NCBI RefSeq assembly: GCF_026262505.1
Contig: NC_067206.1
Span: 25,435,896 to 25,499,895, forward strand
Length of the DNA stretch: 64,000 nucleotides
Direction: 5' to 3'
DNA from: Trichomonas vaginalis G3
Lineage: Eukaryota > Parabasalia > Trichomonadida > Trichomonadidae
The notes beneath the pieces were generated by a model, which ran no database searches, was not told the DNA's origin, and was given only the letters and a program-made list of their open reading frames with translations. Positions 28,697 to 39,500 of this stretch are shown in pieces; the stretch's first letter is position 1, and every line of letters starts with the position of its first letter. A program made the position numbers and the translations under genes.

Positions 28697-31600
28697 TCAC
28701 CATAAAGGTTTCCATCCGCTGTAGAGTTTTGCAAGGTTATATTCATCCAAAGCCTCATTAATTAATCTTCCTACTTGTTTTTCTACAGGCAATACAACAT
28801 TTTCTTCGAAATCATTTCCTCTAATTTTGCTTCTTATTCTTTTCATTACATCAGGAGCATGAAGCTTTGCTTCTCCTTCTTCTATTGGTTCCTGCACGAA
28901 AATCTCAAGTACAGATATCAAAGAGTTGCAGTTCTCTCTTATCAGCATCATAACTCTTACAGAAACAGGATAAAACTCTCCTTCTATTCCGCACAAACCG
29001 AAAGCTGACGAAACCATTCTTGTCAATCTGAAAGGAATCATTTCAGAGAACAAAACTCTGTTTCGTGCAACATCGAAGGAATCTCCAAAATCTATGTGAA
29101 TTACATCACCGCTGTTTCTATCTATCATGAAATTGGAAGGATGTCTATCTCCCAATCCCAAAATATATCCAACAATTGACATCAAAGCTGTCGATCTCGC
29201 GTATTTCGATGTCCTTTCGAGCCATGCTTCGCTGCTTGGACTTTTCAGCCAGAAGACTTTTCTCAAGTCTCCTCCGTCCACGATTTGTCTGATTTCTTTG
29301 TGGACTTCGAGTCTTTGCATTGGTGTCAGTTTATTTGCATCATCTACTGACAAATTGAACAAAATATCTTGTTCATGATTTGGTTTTAAGTTGTGAGAAA
29401 TCCTGTATTCAGCAACTAAGTTATAGAATGTATCACAACCATCAACCCATTGTATCAAACCGACTTCTGTACTCAAAGGAACAATTGAATAACATCTGAC
29501 AGAAACATTATCAATTGACAATGAAATATCTCTTCGAATTTGAGCGTTGATTAATCTAAAGAACTGCATAACTCTTTGATCTAATCTCAGGTCTTCGTTT
29601 CCTTTCAACAAGAATTTATAGTTCTGTGAGTTATTTCCTACAATTGTCACTCTTCTCGGTCGTTTTTTACTTCCCATGACTGACAATTTCGGAAGGAAAT
29701 GATGTATTCTTACATCAGGAGAACCAGGAACAGCAACTTCTGTATCTAAAAGGGATTCAAGCTCAGTACTGACATCGCTGATAGCAATGTCATTTAATCT
29801 GTCAAGGAACGTGTCATTGTTAAACATTATACATCTGAGAATTTCATCAGGATCTTCTTGTTGGCTGAGCAAATCATTGATCATTTGGAAGTTTTGGTGC
29901 TTAAACAAATTGTCGAATTGGCTTTGAGGTGTATCTACCAATATTTTGATTTCGTTTAGCACTTGTTCGCTCATTTCGTAGTTTCCTTCGCCCTTGAAAT
30001 CAAAGTATTTGTAAACTAAAGTTGTAAATTTTTCAAAAATTGAAATTGCAACTTTCAACAAACCACTTTGTATTTTCTGGCCTTGAACCATCAGTTTCGG
30101 ATGCTCTTTTGCTATCTCATCCAATACTGCATTGGCTGCTATTGACCTCTTCTTGTCTTTACTGTTGGAAACAACTAAAAGAGGGAATAACAATGGTTGG
30201 AAATTTTGTTTCGCAATTGATTTCAAAATTTCAACAACAAAATCAACGGCATTGCTAATTGGATGGGATAATTGAGCAATCAACTGTGGCAAACAATCAA
30301 TGAAAGAAGATTTCGCAATTCTATTAATCAGCTGACTAGTTTGATTAAAGATTTTTTGGTTATCGGCTGTTGCAAAGAAAAGCGACAACAATTGAATTAT
30401 TTCAGCGAAATTTCCTTGATTTTGAGCTTGGTATTTTGTCAAACAATTCACGTAACCTTTAATAGCTTCGAATGCGAAATCATAGTTCTTTGGATTCAAG
30501 TTGAAATTATGGTAATTAACAACAGCCCATTTTTGCCAAACGAATTGATTTTCTGAGTATTTTCCAAGCAAACTTGACAATTTTTTGGTCATGTCACTTA
30601 ATGATTCTTTTGATCTTTCGTTGAAAGATAATGTCCAATCAACGTAATGAGAAAGAATGAATGGGAAATCGTGGTGGCTTGCTTTTAACGTGTTCATTGT
30701 CAATCTGAAAACAATCTCCAAAGCTGTTTTGTTGTTTCCCATTGCCCAGTTATATTTACACTTTAATAAAGTGACTAAAGGAGGAGAACTTAATTCATTA
30801 AAGTTAGGAAACAAAACTTTAAATGTTTCTTCAAAAACGTCAAATTTCCTTTCATGCAAAATCAAATCAACAAATTTGATAAATGAATCATAATCATTAG
30901 GATTTGCACTTCTTCTAACTAATATCAAATACCACCAAGCAGCTGATGTGTAGTCAACACTTTTTAGTCTATCCGACCATTGTTTTCTTCTTAAATGGTC
31001 GTTGACTAAATCTCTTCCTAATTTAACTAAATCCTGGAGTTCATACAAAACTTGGCAATTTAATAATGTCGGATAAACTGTTTCATATCTTCTTCCAAAC
31101 AATGCAGATGATTGAGCAGAAATCAGAGAAAATGTTGCATCAATAACTGATTGTGTTTCATCATTCTTTTGCAGCATATAAAGAGCAATTGCTCTTAATA
31201 CACGACCAACAACAGAATCCGCAGAACATTCTTTTGTATAAAACAAAACTTTGTTGAAATCATTTGAAAAAATAAATGATTCCGCGAAATATTCCGCAAT
31301 TGTTGCTCTAAACGATATATGGAAACTCATATAATCTTTCTCTTTTTCACGAACAATTTGGTATCTCCTTAATTTGCATGCAGAAGTAATAAAACCTTTA
31401 AAAGCTTCTTCATCTTTTCTATCTAAATCCAATCTTTCAGAATAATATTCGTAAGCAGAACCCCATTGTTCCAATTTCAATAACCACATGTGATCTTCAT
31501 TAGGACTCTTTAGAAGTGATTTTGCTGCTTCAGGACGACTTAATTGTATATACAAATGAACGGCATTGTCATACAAACCTCCTGAAACACCGCCAATTTC

Positions 31601-34600
31601 TTTAAACACTCTTTCTTGTTCATTGTGTAATGCCAATGCCAAACAATGAGCGTTTGTATAGAAATTAGTTAATGTTGACTCCGAAATCAAGATTGGCTTC
31701 TCCGCTCTGTCCATGTACTCCAACAATTGGGCCAATGTTTGAGTTACATCCGGTGGCAAACCTTGTTTCGTCAACATCATTGATAACTTCAGAGAAATTG
31801 CTGCTTGTAAATCACTTCCCATTGATATCCAACAACTAAGGAATGCAGGGAAGAACAAAGCATTTCCTAGTGGTGTATGTGTCATGCTTAAACTTGTGCA
31901 TGCATTTATAGAAACACTTGGACTTTCTTGGATAACAACTTGAATAAATCCTGCCAACCAATTTTGATAATGTTTTGGAGTTGTCATTATCTGGTGATCG
32001 AAATGTTCAAGGATGTTCTTCTGGTTGTTGGTGATTTTCGATGGAAAATCTCTTAAATAATGCAATAATGGCTCTGTATTTATAAAAGTGAAGTCAGAAA
32101 ATTTGACATCATTTCCAGACATAATTGCACCATTTAAAATTACGAATTCCTTTGGAACGTAGCCGCTATTTATCAGTTTATCAACAGTTCTATGTGTATA
32201 CAAATTGAATTTTCCACCAAGCTTTAGAATAAGCGAATACATGACTTGGAAACCCAAATCTTGAAGAGGAGCTTCTTGTTTTGATGCGAAAGCCAATGAT
32301 GTTCTTAATATCATTGCTGCTGAATTAGTAATATTATTAGAGTTTTGTACTAAATACCGCAATGAATCTAAAGAAACAACTTTGACATCTAACGGTGCAT
32401 CACTTCTTGCGATTTCGCAAATTCTTGGTGCTAAAACTTGGCTTAAATGTGGAAAACTCGCACATATTGTTGCCATCAACGGAATACATTTAACAGCTGT
32501 TGATTGGATAGATAAAACACTTGATGAAATGATATCCAAGAGATTAGTAACTAAACTTGCTGCAAAAGGATTAAAATCTGAATGTAAATTATCAACTAAA
32601 CTTGCTATAACTAATAAAAGATTTGAAACTAAACTAGGACGCCAAACTTTATGAATAGTAACCATTATTTCATCAACAAAAGGTATAATACGCTGTCCTG
32701 CAATGAATATCAATCTTTGCAACAATAAAAGTGCTTCATTCGCATTGTCATCAATTGAATTTTGTATTTCTAATTCAATCAAAGGAACTAATTCTCCAAA
32801 GAATTCAGCGGATTTCGTTGAATTACAGTCCAAACAAATAGTTGCAGCTGTTAAGACTTTCATTCTTAACGTAGAAAGACTTTTGTCGTTTAAAATCATA
32901 TGTAATTGATTCCAAACGAATTCAACAAAATAATCATTGTAAGAAATGGAATTTCCTACTAAAAACAAGTCTGGCAAATGGTTTTCAGTGTTGTTTGTCT
33001 GTGTAGTATCATATTTCATCAGTCGTGGAGATACTGCACCACATAAACCAAGGAATTTTAGGCCTCTAACTCTTAATCCTCGTGAATTACATGTTGCAAT
33101 CAAATGAAAAACCATTGGTAAAAGTTTTGGATATATTCCTAGTAAGTTCCTTGGTTCATCTTTAGTAAACAAAACCAAAAGAGTTGCAAGGACTTGGTGT
33201 TTAAGTCGTTTGTCGCCCCATTCCCCTAAAATTGCTGTGAAAACTTCTAAAATTTGTTTCAAAAACCGTTTGACAACTGAAAAATCATTTGTAATCACTT
33301 CATCAAGTGTTTGGACAAGGGAAAGAGCAAGTTGAGTGCGAACTTCAGGGAACAATGGGTTGTTAAATTCGCTGTGCTGATAGGAAAACCTTTGTGTAAG
33401 AAGATCTAAAATTATTGGGATATAAGTACTGGAAAAAATGTGCATTAGCATGGGAGATGCTGATACAAGGTTTGGAAGGACACAACTGTTCTTCTCTTGC
33501 ATGATCAAATTCGTTGAACATTGGAGAGAATACAAAGATTCAAGCATTGAACGCCTGAGAATGAGATCCACACCGAATGGATCGTATTCTCTGAGCTTCT
33601 TGAGTATCCTGAAACACGCAGATCGAACTAAAGGAGAGTCATCGTGTGATAAATTCGAAAAAAAATCTAAAAACACGGGATTGGCGAGCAAATGGTACTG
33701 GTTCTCACGGAATGCATTTAAACATGATACTCTAACATTCACGGAATCATGTCCTGTGGCTATATCAATGACTTGATGCAAAATTTGATGTAATTCGTAA
33801 TTATCTGTCTCTAGGAGGATGTGGAGGACAGCCTTTGGAGCAAGTAGAATATCTTCTTCCGATTTTGAGAGTAAATAATCCCTTAAAGAACTAATTAATA
33901 ATTTTTGATGACTTGATAAAACAGTTGGGAACAAACAGATGAGATTAAAAGCATTGGATTTGGATACGTGTGACTTTTTCGTGTTTTGGAATAGATCTAC
34001 TGTTGCATCTACGATTCTAAAAGAATAATCAACCCAAAAATTAGGAATTGTCTCAAGAAAAACAGGGAAATGTTGTAGGAATGTCTTGGTAAATATGAAT
34101 TTCTCAATAATTTCCCATAAATTGAAATTTTGATTTTGTAGAATATTTGTCTTTTTTGCAATAGCTAATAATACGTCCATCAATGGTGCAGCTATCAAGT
34201 CTTTGTTATATTGCAATGATCCTCTTAGAATTAGGAAAACAGATTGACCTAAAACTCCAAATTTTTCTGGAACATTGTTAATTAGATTGGTCAGAGCTTC
34301 GATACAGTTCAGAAATGTCCCCTCTTTATGGTTTTTGATGATTTCAAGTAATAATATAAATTTCGAATCATCTCTGAATAAAACCGGATTTATTGCGGCA
34401 AGTTGACCCAAAACCGAGATGGCTGGTTCCCTTGGCTCTTTTCCTTGTGCGAAAGGAAACACAGCATCAAAAATTATGTTGGCTTTGTGTTCATAAAATT
34501 CTCCTTTTTGTTTTAATATTAAGAGTAGTACAGTTAGTGCGCCTTGAGGACAGTTATCAGGATTCTTATGTAAATGCATCAGTGCATTTTGAAAAATTGC

Positions 34601-35233
34601 ATCAAAAATCTCTTTCAATCTGTATCCTTGGTATTTAACAAGGATTGTAAGATATCGTTCGAGTACTTGACTTGCGGCCATGCGAATTTCGAATGATGTA
34701 TTGATCAGAAATGGCCAAATCTGTTCAGGAACATTTGGACTATGAATTAAAAACGGCAATGGTATCATTTCTCCCAGTTCTCTAAGTAAGAATAGGCCAA
34801 ATAAATTATCTTGATAGTTATTTCGCTCTAATTTTATTTTTGAAAGCGCAATTTCGATATGTTTTCTGGCAAAATTATCGTTAGTAGGTGGTAGTTCCGA
34901 AGCTATGCTTGCTATACAATATGCAGCTAGTTGCATTGATATAACTTCGTTTGTGGAGTATAACGCGTTAATTAGAGGTTCTAACGGAGAAACATCAGAG
35001 AGAAAAAAGTGATATAATGATAGCATACCAATGCATAGCTTCCTATAATTCTCTGATGATCGATTTTGAGATAAGTTAGTAAGATAATTATATGAATCTG
35101 ATATCCATTGATTTAATTCTTCAGGTTGAAGAACCCTGAGCCTTCCAACGAAGATCTCCCAGATTGACTTCGATATTGAAATGAGATTTGAGTACATATC
35201 CGGGAGTGGAAGGTTATCAAGAAAAGCATCCAT
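28697..35233 (-). CDS. TOR-type phosphatidylinositol 3-kinase-related kinase
   Basis: A 2,178-residue Ser/Thr kinase of the PIKK family, most like TOR, the nutrient-sensing growth regulator. The start is the ATG of MDAFLDNLPLPDMYS. Residues about 1-1,150 are HEAT-type helical repeats; a FAT region follows (around DRAEKPILISESTLTNFYTN). The kinase domain covers about the last 330 residues: FLLKGNEDLRLDQRVMQFF, LGLGDRHPSNFMIDR, VIHIDFGDSFD and IPFRLTRM. It ends with a FATC tail, QVGRLINEALDEYNLAKLYS then GWKPLW, very close to TOR FATC (QV-RLI-EA ... GW-P-W). The segment where FRB should lie (KYFDFKGEGNYEMSEQVLN) lacks the usual conserved aromatic residues. It is a little shorter than human TOR. 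Confidence 0.88.
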   Translation of the reverse strand: MDAFLDNLPLPDMYSNLISISKSIWEIFVGRLRVLQPEELNQWISDSYNYLTNLSQNRSSENYRKLCIGMLSLYHFFLSDVSPLEPLINALYSTNEVISMQLAAYCIASIASELPPTNDNFARKHIEIALSKIKLERNNYQDNLFGLFLLRELGEMIPLPFLIHSPNVPEQIWPFLINTSFEIRMAASQVLERYLTILVKYQGYRLKEIFDAIFQNALMHLHKNPDNCPQGALTVLLLILKQKGEFYEHKANIIFDAVFPFAQGKEPREPAISVLGQLAAINPVLFRDDSKFILLLEIIKNHKEGTFLNCIEALTNLINNVPEKFGVLGQSVFLILRGSLQYNKDLIAAPLMDVLLAIAKKTNILQNQNFNLWEIIEKFIFTKTFLQHFPVFLETIPNFWVDYSFRIVDATVDLFQNTKKSHVSKSNAFNLICLFPTVLSSHQKLLISSLRDYLLSKSEEDILLAPKAVLHILLETDNYELHQILHQVIDIATGHDSVNVRVSCLNAFRENQYHLLANPVFLDFFSNLSHDDSPLVRSACFRILKKLREYDPFGVDLILRRSMLESLYSLQCSTNLIMQEKNSCVLPNLVSASPMLMHIFSSTYIPIILDLLTQRFSYQHSEFNNPLFPEVRTQLALSLVQTLDEVITNDFSVVKRFLKQILEVFTAILGEWGDKRLKHQVLATLLVLFTKDEPRNLLGIYPKLLPMVFHLIATCNSRGLRVRGLKFLGLCGAVSPRLMKYDTTQTNNTENHLPDLFLVGNSISYNDYFVEFVWNQLHMILNDKSLSTLRMKVLTAATICLDCNSTKSAEFFGELVPLIELEIQNSIDDNANEALLLLQRLIFIAGQRIIPFVDEIMVTIHKVWRPSLVSNLLLVIASLVDNLHSDFNPFAASLVTNLLDIISSSVLSIQSTAVKCIPLMATICASFPHLSQVLAPRICEIARSDAPLDVKVVSLDSLRYLVQNSNNITNSAAMILRTSLAFASKQEAPLQDLGFQVMYSLILKLGGKFNLYTHRTVDKLINSGYVPKEFVILNGAIMSGNDVKFSDFTFINTEPLLHYLRDFPSKITNNQKNILEHFDHQIMTTPKHYQNWLAGFIQVVIQESPSVSINACTSLSMTHTPLGNALFFPAFLSCWISMGSDLQAAISLKLSMMLTKQGLPPDVTQTLAQLLEYMDRAEKPILISESTLTNFYTNAHCLALALHNEQERVFKEIGGVSGGLYDNAVHLYIQLSRPEAAKSLLKSPNEDHMWLLKLEQWGSAYEYYSERLDLDRKDEEAFKGFITSACKLRRYQIVREKEKDYMSFHISFRATIAEYFAESFIFSNDFNKVLFYTKECSADSVVGRVLRAIALYMLQKNDETQSVIDATFSLISAQSSALFGRRYETVYPTLLNCQVLYELQDLVKLGRDLVNDHLRRKQWSDRLKSVDYTSAAWWYLILVRRSANPNDYDSFIKFVDLILHERKFDVFEETFKVLFPNFNELSSPPLVTLLKCKYNWAMGNNKTALEIVFRLTMNTLKASHHDFPFILSHYVDWTLSFNERSKESLSDMTKKLSSLLGKYSENQFVWQKWAVVNYHNFNLNPKNYDFAFEAIKGYVNCLTKYQAQNQGNFAEIIQLLSLFFATADNQKIFNQTSQLINRIAKSSFIDCLPQLIAQLSHPISNAVDFVVEILKSIAKQNFQPLLFPLLVVSNSKDKKRSIAANAVLDEIAKEHPKLMVQGQKIQSGLLKVAISIFEKFTTLVYKYFDFKGEGNYEMSEQVLNEIKILVDTPQSQFDNLFKHQNFQMINDLLSQQEDPDEILRCIMFNNDTFLDRLNDIAISDVSTELESLLDTEVAVPGSPDVRIHHFLPKLSVMGSKKRPRRVTIVGNNSQNYKFLLKGNEDLRLDQRVMQFFRLINAQIRRDISLSIDNVSVRCYSIVPLSTEVGLIQWVDGCDTFYNLVAEYRISHNLKPNHEQDILFNLSVDDANKLTPMQRLEVHKEIRQIVDGGDLRKVFWLKSPSSEAWLERTSKYARSTALMSIVGYILGLGDRHPSNFMIDRNSGDVIHIDFGDSFDVARNRVLFSEMIPFRLTRMVSSAFGLCGIEGEFYPVSVRVMMLIRENCNSLISVLEIFVQEPIEEGEAKLHAPDVMKRIRSKIRGNDFEENVVLPVEKQVGRLINEALDEYNLAKLYSGWKPLW

Positions 35234-35588
35234 ACAAAATCTTTGAAGATTTTTCAAAATCAAAATAATAAAGTTCACTATTGTTATATAAAATACAGAT
35301 ATCACTTATTAACAAGTCGAAATCCGAAATGGAGTCCGAGATTTTGCTCGAATTCGGATCAAAATCAAAATTTGAAGATGAAAATAGATGTGACTCATGA
35401 TTTTAAACAATTTTCTCCGAATCTGAAAAATTAAAGGAATTGAATTGATATGACACCGTTCATCTTTTCTGATGTCAAATCTGTCAAAAAAATTATTGCT
35501 TCCCAACCTTAAAATCTCAAAACACTTGTAATGAGTTCCTTATTAGATATAATGATTGTTTCCGTCTAAAATCTGTTAAAATTTTAAT
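35234..35588. promoter_or_regulatory. Divergent promoter region between TOR-like gene and unknown gene
   Basis: A 355-base spacer between two divergent start codons, so both promoters must lie here. A TTCAAAG stretch just before the kinase ATG (- strand) is a weak initiator candidate; none is clear on the + side. Confidence 0.4.
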
Positions 35589-36353
35589 ATGTCCCAGGTC
35601 TCGCAATATGCTGATACCTGGGAGTATGGTACAGAGATTACTTCTAAAGTCACTGGACCGAAATATTGGAAATATAAACTTAAATATGAAGCCCAAAAGG
35701 CTATAGCTTTAAGGGATAACAAAACAATATCCGAATTAATACAAGCTAGCGCACAACTTAGAGATCAATCGAAAGAAACTTTTTATACTTCGCAAACAAT
35801 GATGATTTTAGTATCAGGATTGGTCTCTTCTCAGCCAGATGATGAAACAATTACAAATATTGGCAAAGAATTAAACAGAAAATTACCGAAATTACCAAAA
35901 ACCAAAGTTTATAAAGAAATTTTAAGTAGAAATGCTAATAAAGCTGAAGATTCCGAAGAATTTCCTGAGGTTGTTGATGGAAGGTTGAACATACAATCTC
36001 CTGGTCAGTACGCTTTAGTTGCAAATGAGAACACAGATCACTCCTGTGATATTATTTTACTTCGTTGCAATCCAATTGCAGATCTTGACATAGTTGAAAC
36101 GGCAAGGTCACTAAATTGGGACGAATACCCTATATTAGTTAATAGAATTGATATGATGCCGCATGATTTGGACAGCTGGGCCGCTTTTCATAATTTAGTC
36201 ATAAATTTAAACGAAGCACAAGTTCAGGAAGTTGCTAATTTCGTTTCTTACTGGAAGATCATATATAAAGATCTTCTTAATACAGAAGCTGATGATGATT
36301 TCTCTCATATTGTCCATTTTGTTTTTGATTTGCTTCATATCATTGAGCAATAA
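35589..36353 (+). CDS. Unknown helical protein
   Basis: A 254-residue protein from the ATG at 35,589. It starts MSQVSQYADTWEYGTEITSK and has a helical middle (ISELIQASAQLRDQSKETFY), an acidic patch (NKAEDSEEFPEVVDG) and an end with ARSLNWDEYPILVNRIDMMP and SWAAFHNLVINLNEAQVQEV. No signal peptide or membrane segment is seen. I recognise no family; it looks like a conserved lineage-specific soluble protein. It is divergent from the TOR-like gene and 229 bases before the WDR17-like gene on the same strand. Confidence 0.6.
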   Translation: MSQVSQYADTWEYGTEITSKVTGPKYWKYKLKYEAQKAIALRDNKTISELIQASAQLRDQSKETFYTSQTMMILVSGLVSSQPDDETITNIGKELNRKLPKLPKTKVYKEILSRNANKAEDSEEFPEVVDGRLNIQSPGQYALVANENTDHSCDIILLRCNPIADLDIVETARSLNWDEYPILVNRIDMMPHDLDSWAAFHNLVINLNEAQVQEVANFVSYWKIIYKDLLNTEADDDFSHIVHFVFDLLHIIEQ

Positions 36354-36581
36354 TAGATACATGCTCATTTTATTTACATAATATTGTTTGTATTGTTTAT
36401 AAATATTATTGTTTACAGTTTTTTATTATATCATCCGTGTAAATTTGAAAAATTCAATAGATTTTTGAATACGTTACGGAAGATTTTATAAATAAAACAA
36501 TCTGACTTGACTTGAAATAATAAAACTTATATAAATGTTATCCATTTCTATCGATTTTCCAATTTGATAGTAATTCAAAAA

Positions 36582-39500
36582 ATGTTTTTACCCAGGAGAG
36601 TAGCAACAGCCGCTGGTGGTGTTACTTACTCATCTGAGAACATGTGTACGTCCAATTCAGATTATTTCATGTATGGTAGCAAAGTTTGCTTATATTTCTA
36701 CAAATTACCTGAAATGCAATTATGTGAAACGCTATCTCAAGCAAATGAATCGTTCAAAATTGTTCGATTATCTCCATCTAGTAATAATATGCTATTTTGC
36801 TTCACTAATAGTAGAAAATTGATATTTTTCGACATTAAAAATCAAAAATTTCTAAAAATAATTAACGGATTCGAATACAATCTTCAATCAGCCGAATTTC
36901 GTCCTGATGGTAAATATCTTTATGCATGCTTACTCGATCTATCTATCATATTCATTTTTAATACAACAGATTTCAGCAGTAAAACAATTGGTATTAGTGT
37001 AATGCCGCCAAGAATGTTCGTATCTGTTCCATCAATGCCTGGAATGCTTTTATTCGCATATGAAGGCGATGATTTTGTCTTTGTTGATACGGAAACTGGC
37101 ACATGCACAAATACAAGAATTATTACATGTCCATACGCAATTAAATTTGATCCATTAAATCAAAACAACTGTCTTCTTATTACAAAACTCAAAAAATGGG
37201 CTTATATTATTTTACAACCGAAACCGAGAATAATTACAACATGTGATCGCCACGATATCAAAATTTCAAGTGGTGATTGGATTCCTGCGATGCCAGGACA
37301 CATTATTACCGGAGATAAAAAACTTGGTATGATATATGTATGGTCTGTCTCAAGTGGCGTTCAAGTTTACCAGCAAATGGTTGGAGAGAGTGGAATTACA
37401 AGCATTACGCGTATTTCCAATAAGGATTTCGTCCTTGCATTTCTTGATGGCATGATTGGCGTTTACGACGTTAATACAAGACAAATGGAAGTCAAAGTAC
37501 CGCGTGCCCATTTCAATATCATCTTTGCCGGTCACTTCCTTCCAACAGATTCCAACATTTTCGCTACATCAGGTGGAGATGGCAGAGTTTGCTTCTGGAG
37601 TCTTCCAAATCTCCATCAGATGCAAGGTTTCACACTCGAAGACAACAATTACTCCCTCTACTCCATGGCAATCTCAGGTGGAGGTGGATACATGGCAACA
37701 GGAAATTCAAGAGGAGAAGTTTCTCTTTATTCACTGAAAACATTCAAACTTTTATATAAAGTCACATTGCATAGTATGCCTATTCTTAGTATACAATGGT
37801 CTCCATCACGTCCTAACATCATAGCAACAGCAGGACAAGACAGACACGCATATATTTTCGATATCCAAACAAAACAAAATGTTGTCAAAATTTCTGTCAA
37901 AAATGAGTTCCGCCATTTACAGTGGTCCAAGCACAATGAGTCATTGGCAATTGCATGTGGCGATGGCTCTTTGTACGTTAGAATGGATGGTGGCTCCTAT
38001 TTCATTATCAAAGGATCAACAGCTCCTTTGTTTGAAATTCAATGGTCACCTCACAACGACAACGTTGTTGCTTCGACTGATGATGATGGAAATGTCTTAG
38101 TATTCGATGTATCTACTAAACAGGTTAAGAAAGCACTCGGACACGTAGGACCTGCAAGATCTCTTGCGTGGGTTGAATCACAAAAGAATTTGTTGCTTTC
38201 TGGTGGATACGATGGAGTTGTTGTATTTTGGGATACAAAGAACATGAGTATTACATCAAAAGTAACAATGCACTCTGGCCATATCTATGGTATTGTCATG
38301 CACCCTGAATATCCTAACTTATTCGCTACTTATTCTTATGATTCAACTGTAAGATTGTGGTCAATTGACCAAATGTATCCGATGTCAAAAATTGATGCTT
38401 TGATTTCAGGAGAAAAGTTTTCGATATCGAAGTATTGTCAGTACAATGGAGTACCAACATTCGAGAAACTTTTGCATAGAATGATAAAGGATGGAACAAG
38501 AATTTCCTTCAAAGATGATGATGTTGTTCACATAAGAGATATTTTGAGAATTTCTAAGAAGAGAATTCAAAAATTGACACAAAATTTGCCAAGTGAACAA
38601 TCCCAAATCATGCGATCTAAGAAAGCAAAGAAACTAGCAATGGAAGCTGCAGAACTCGCAATCAAATCCGGTCATACTAAGAAGTATTGCGAACTGATGT
38701 TTATTTGTGGAGAATTCGATTTAGCACTGAGTGTTGCTCCATCAGTTTCTTACAATTTCTGGCAAACATTAGTCAAAGCAAGGGCAACGATGTTGAAGGG
38801 AACACCAGAAGCAGCGGACTTATTGATCATTGCTGGTAAACCATTAGACGCTATTGATGAATTAGTCAGCGAAGGTTTGTATGATGCAGCACTTTTAGTT
38901 GCATCATCAATGAGAGAAAACGCTTTTGTTCCTTCATCAAAAACAGAATTCCAGCCGAGCGAAGAAACTCAAGTTACCAGCGATTTCATCAAAGACGACT
39001 TCGATGAAGAAGATTTCATGATCTACAAGATCGCTTCTTCTAAATCTCAGCAACTCGCTTTGGAAGGACAGCCTTATCTTTCTGCCGCTGCTTTGTTATC
39101 AATTGGTGATGTTGAAGGCGCAATTTGGAGATTAGTTTGGTCTGGAGAATTGGCGTGGGCGTATGAGTTGGCGAGATTAACAGATACAGTCAATGACGCT
39201 CTGCAAACATTGTACTTCAGATACTGCTTGAAATACAACCGCGGACTTAAAGCTTTCTCTGGTTTATCCAGTTATTTGAAACGTTCTTTTGCTCCTTCTT
39301 TGAAAGTTAATGGAGAAAGTGAGTTAAATAAGATATATCAAGAAAACGGAATGAAGAATGTTTCAGACTATCTTCAAGAAGCAAAGCATAGCAGAGGATT
39401 ACCACAAGCACAGTTCATACTGTTGAGTGGAAGAATCGAAGATGCATTGCAAATAATTGTTAATGTTGGAAGACAAATTTTATCAAAAAGCGATGTTGAT

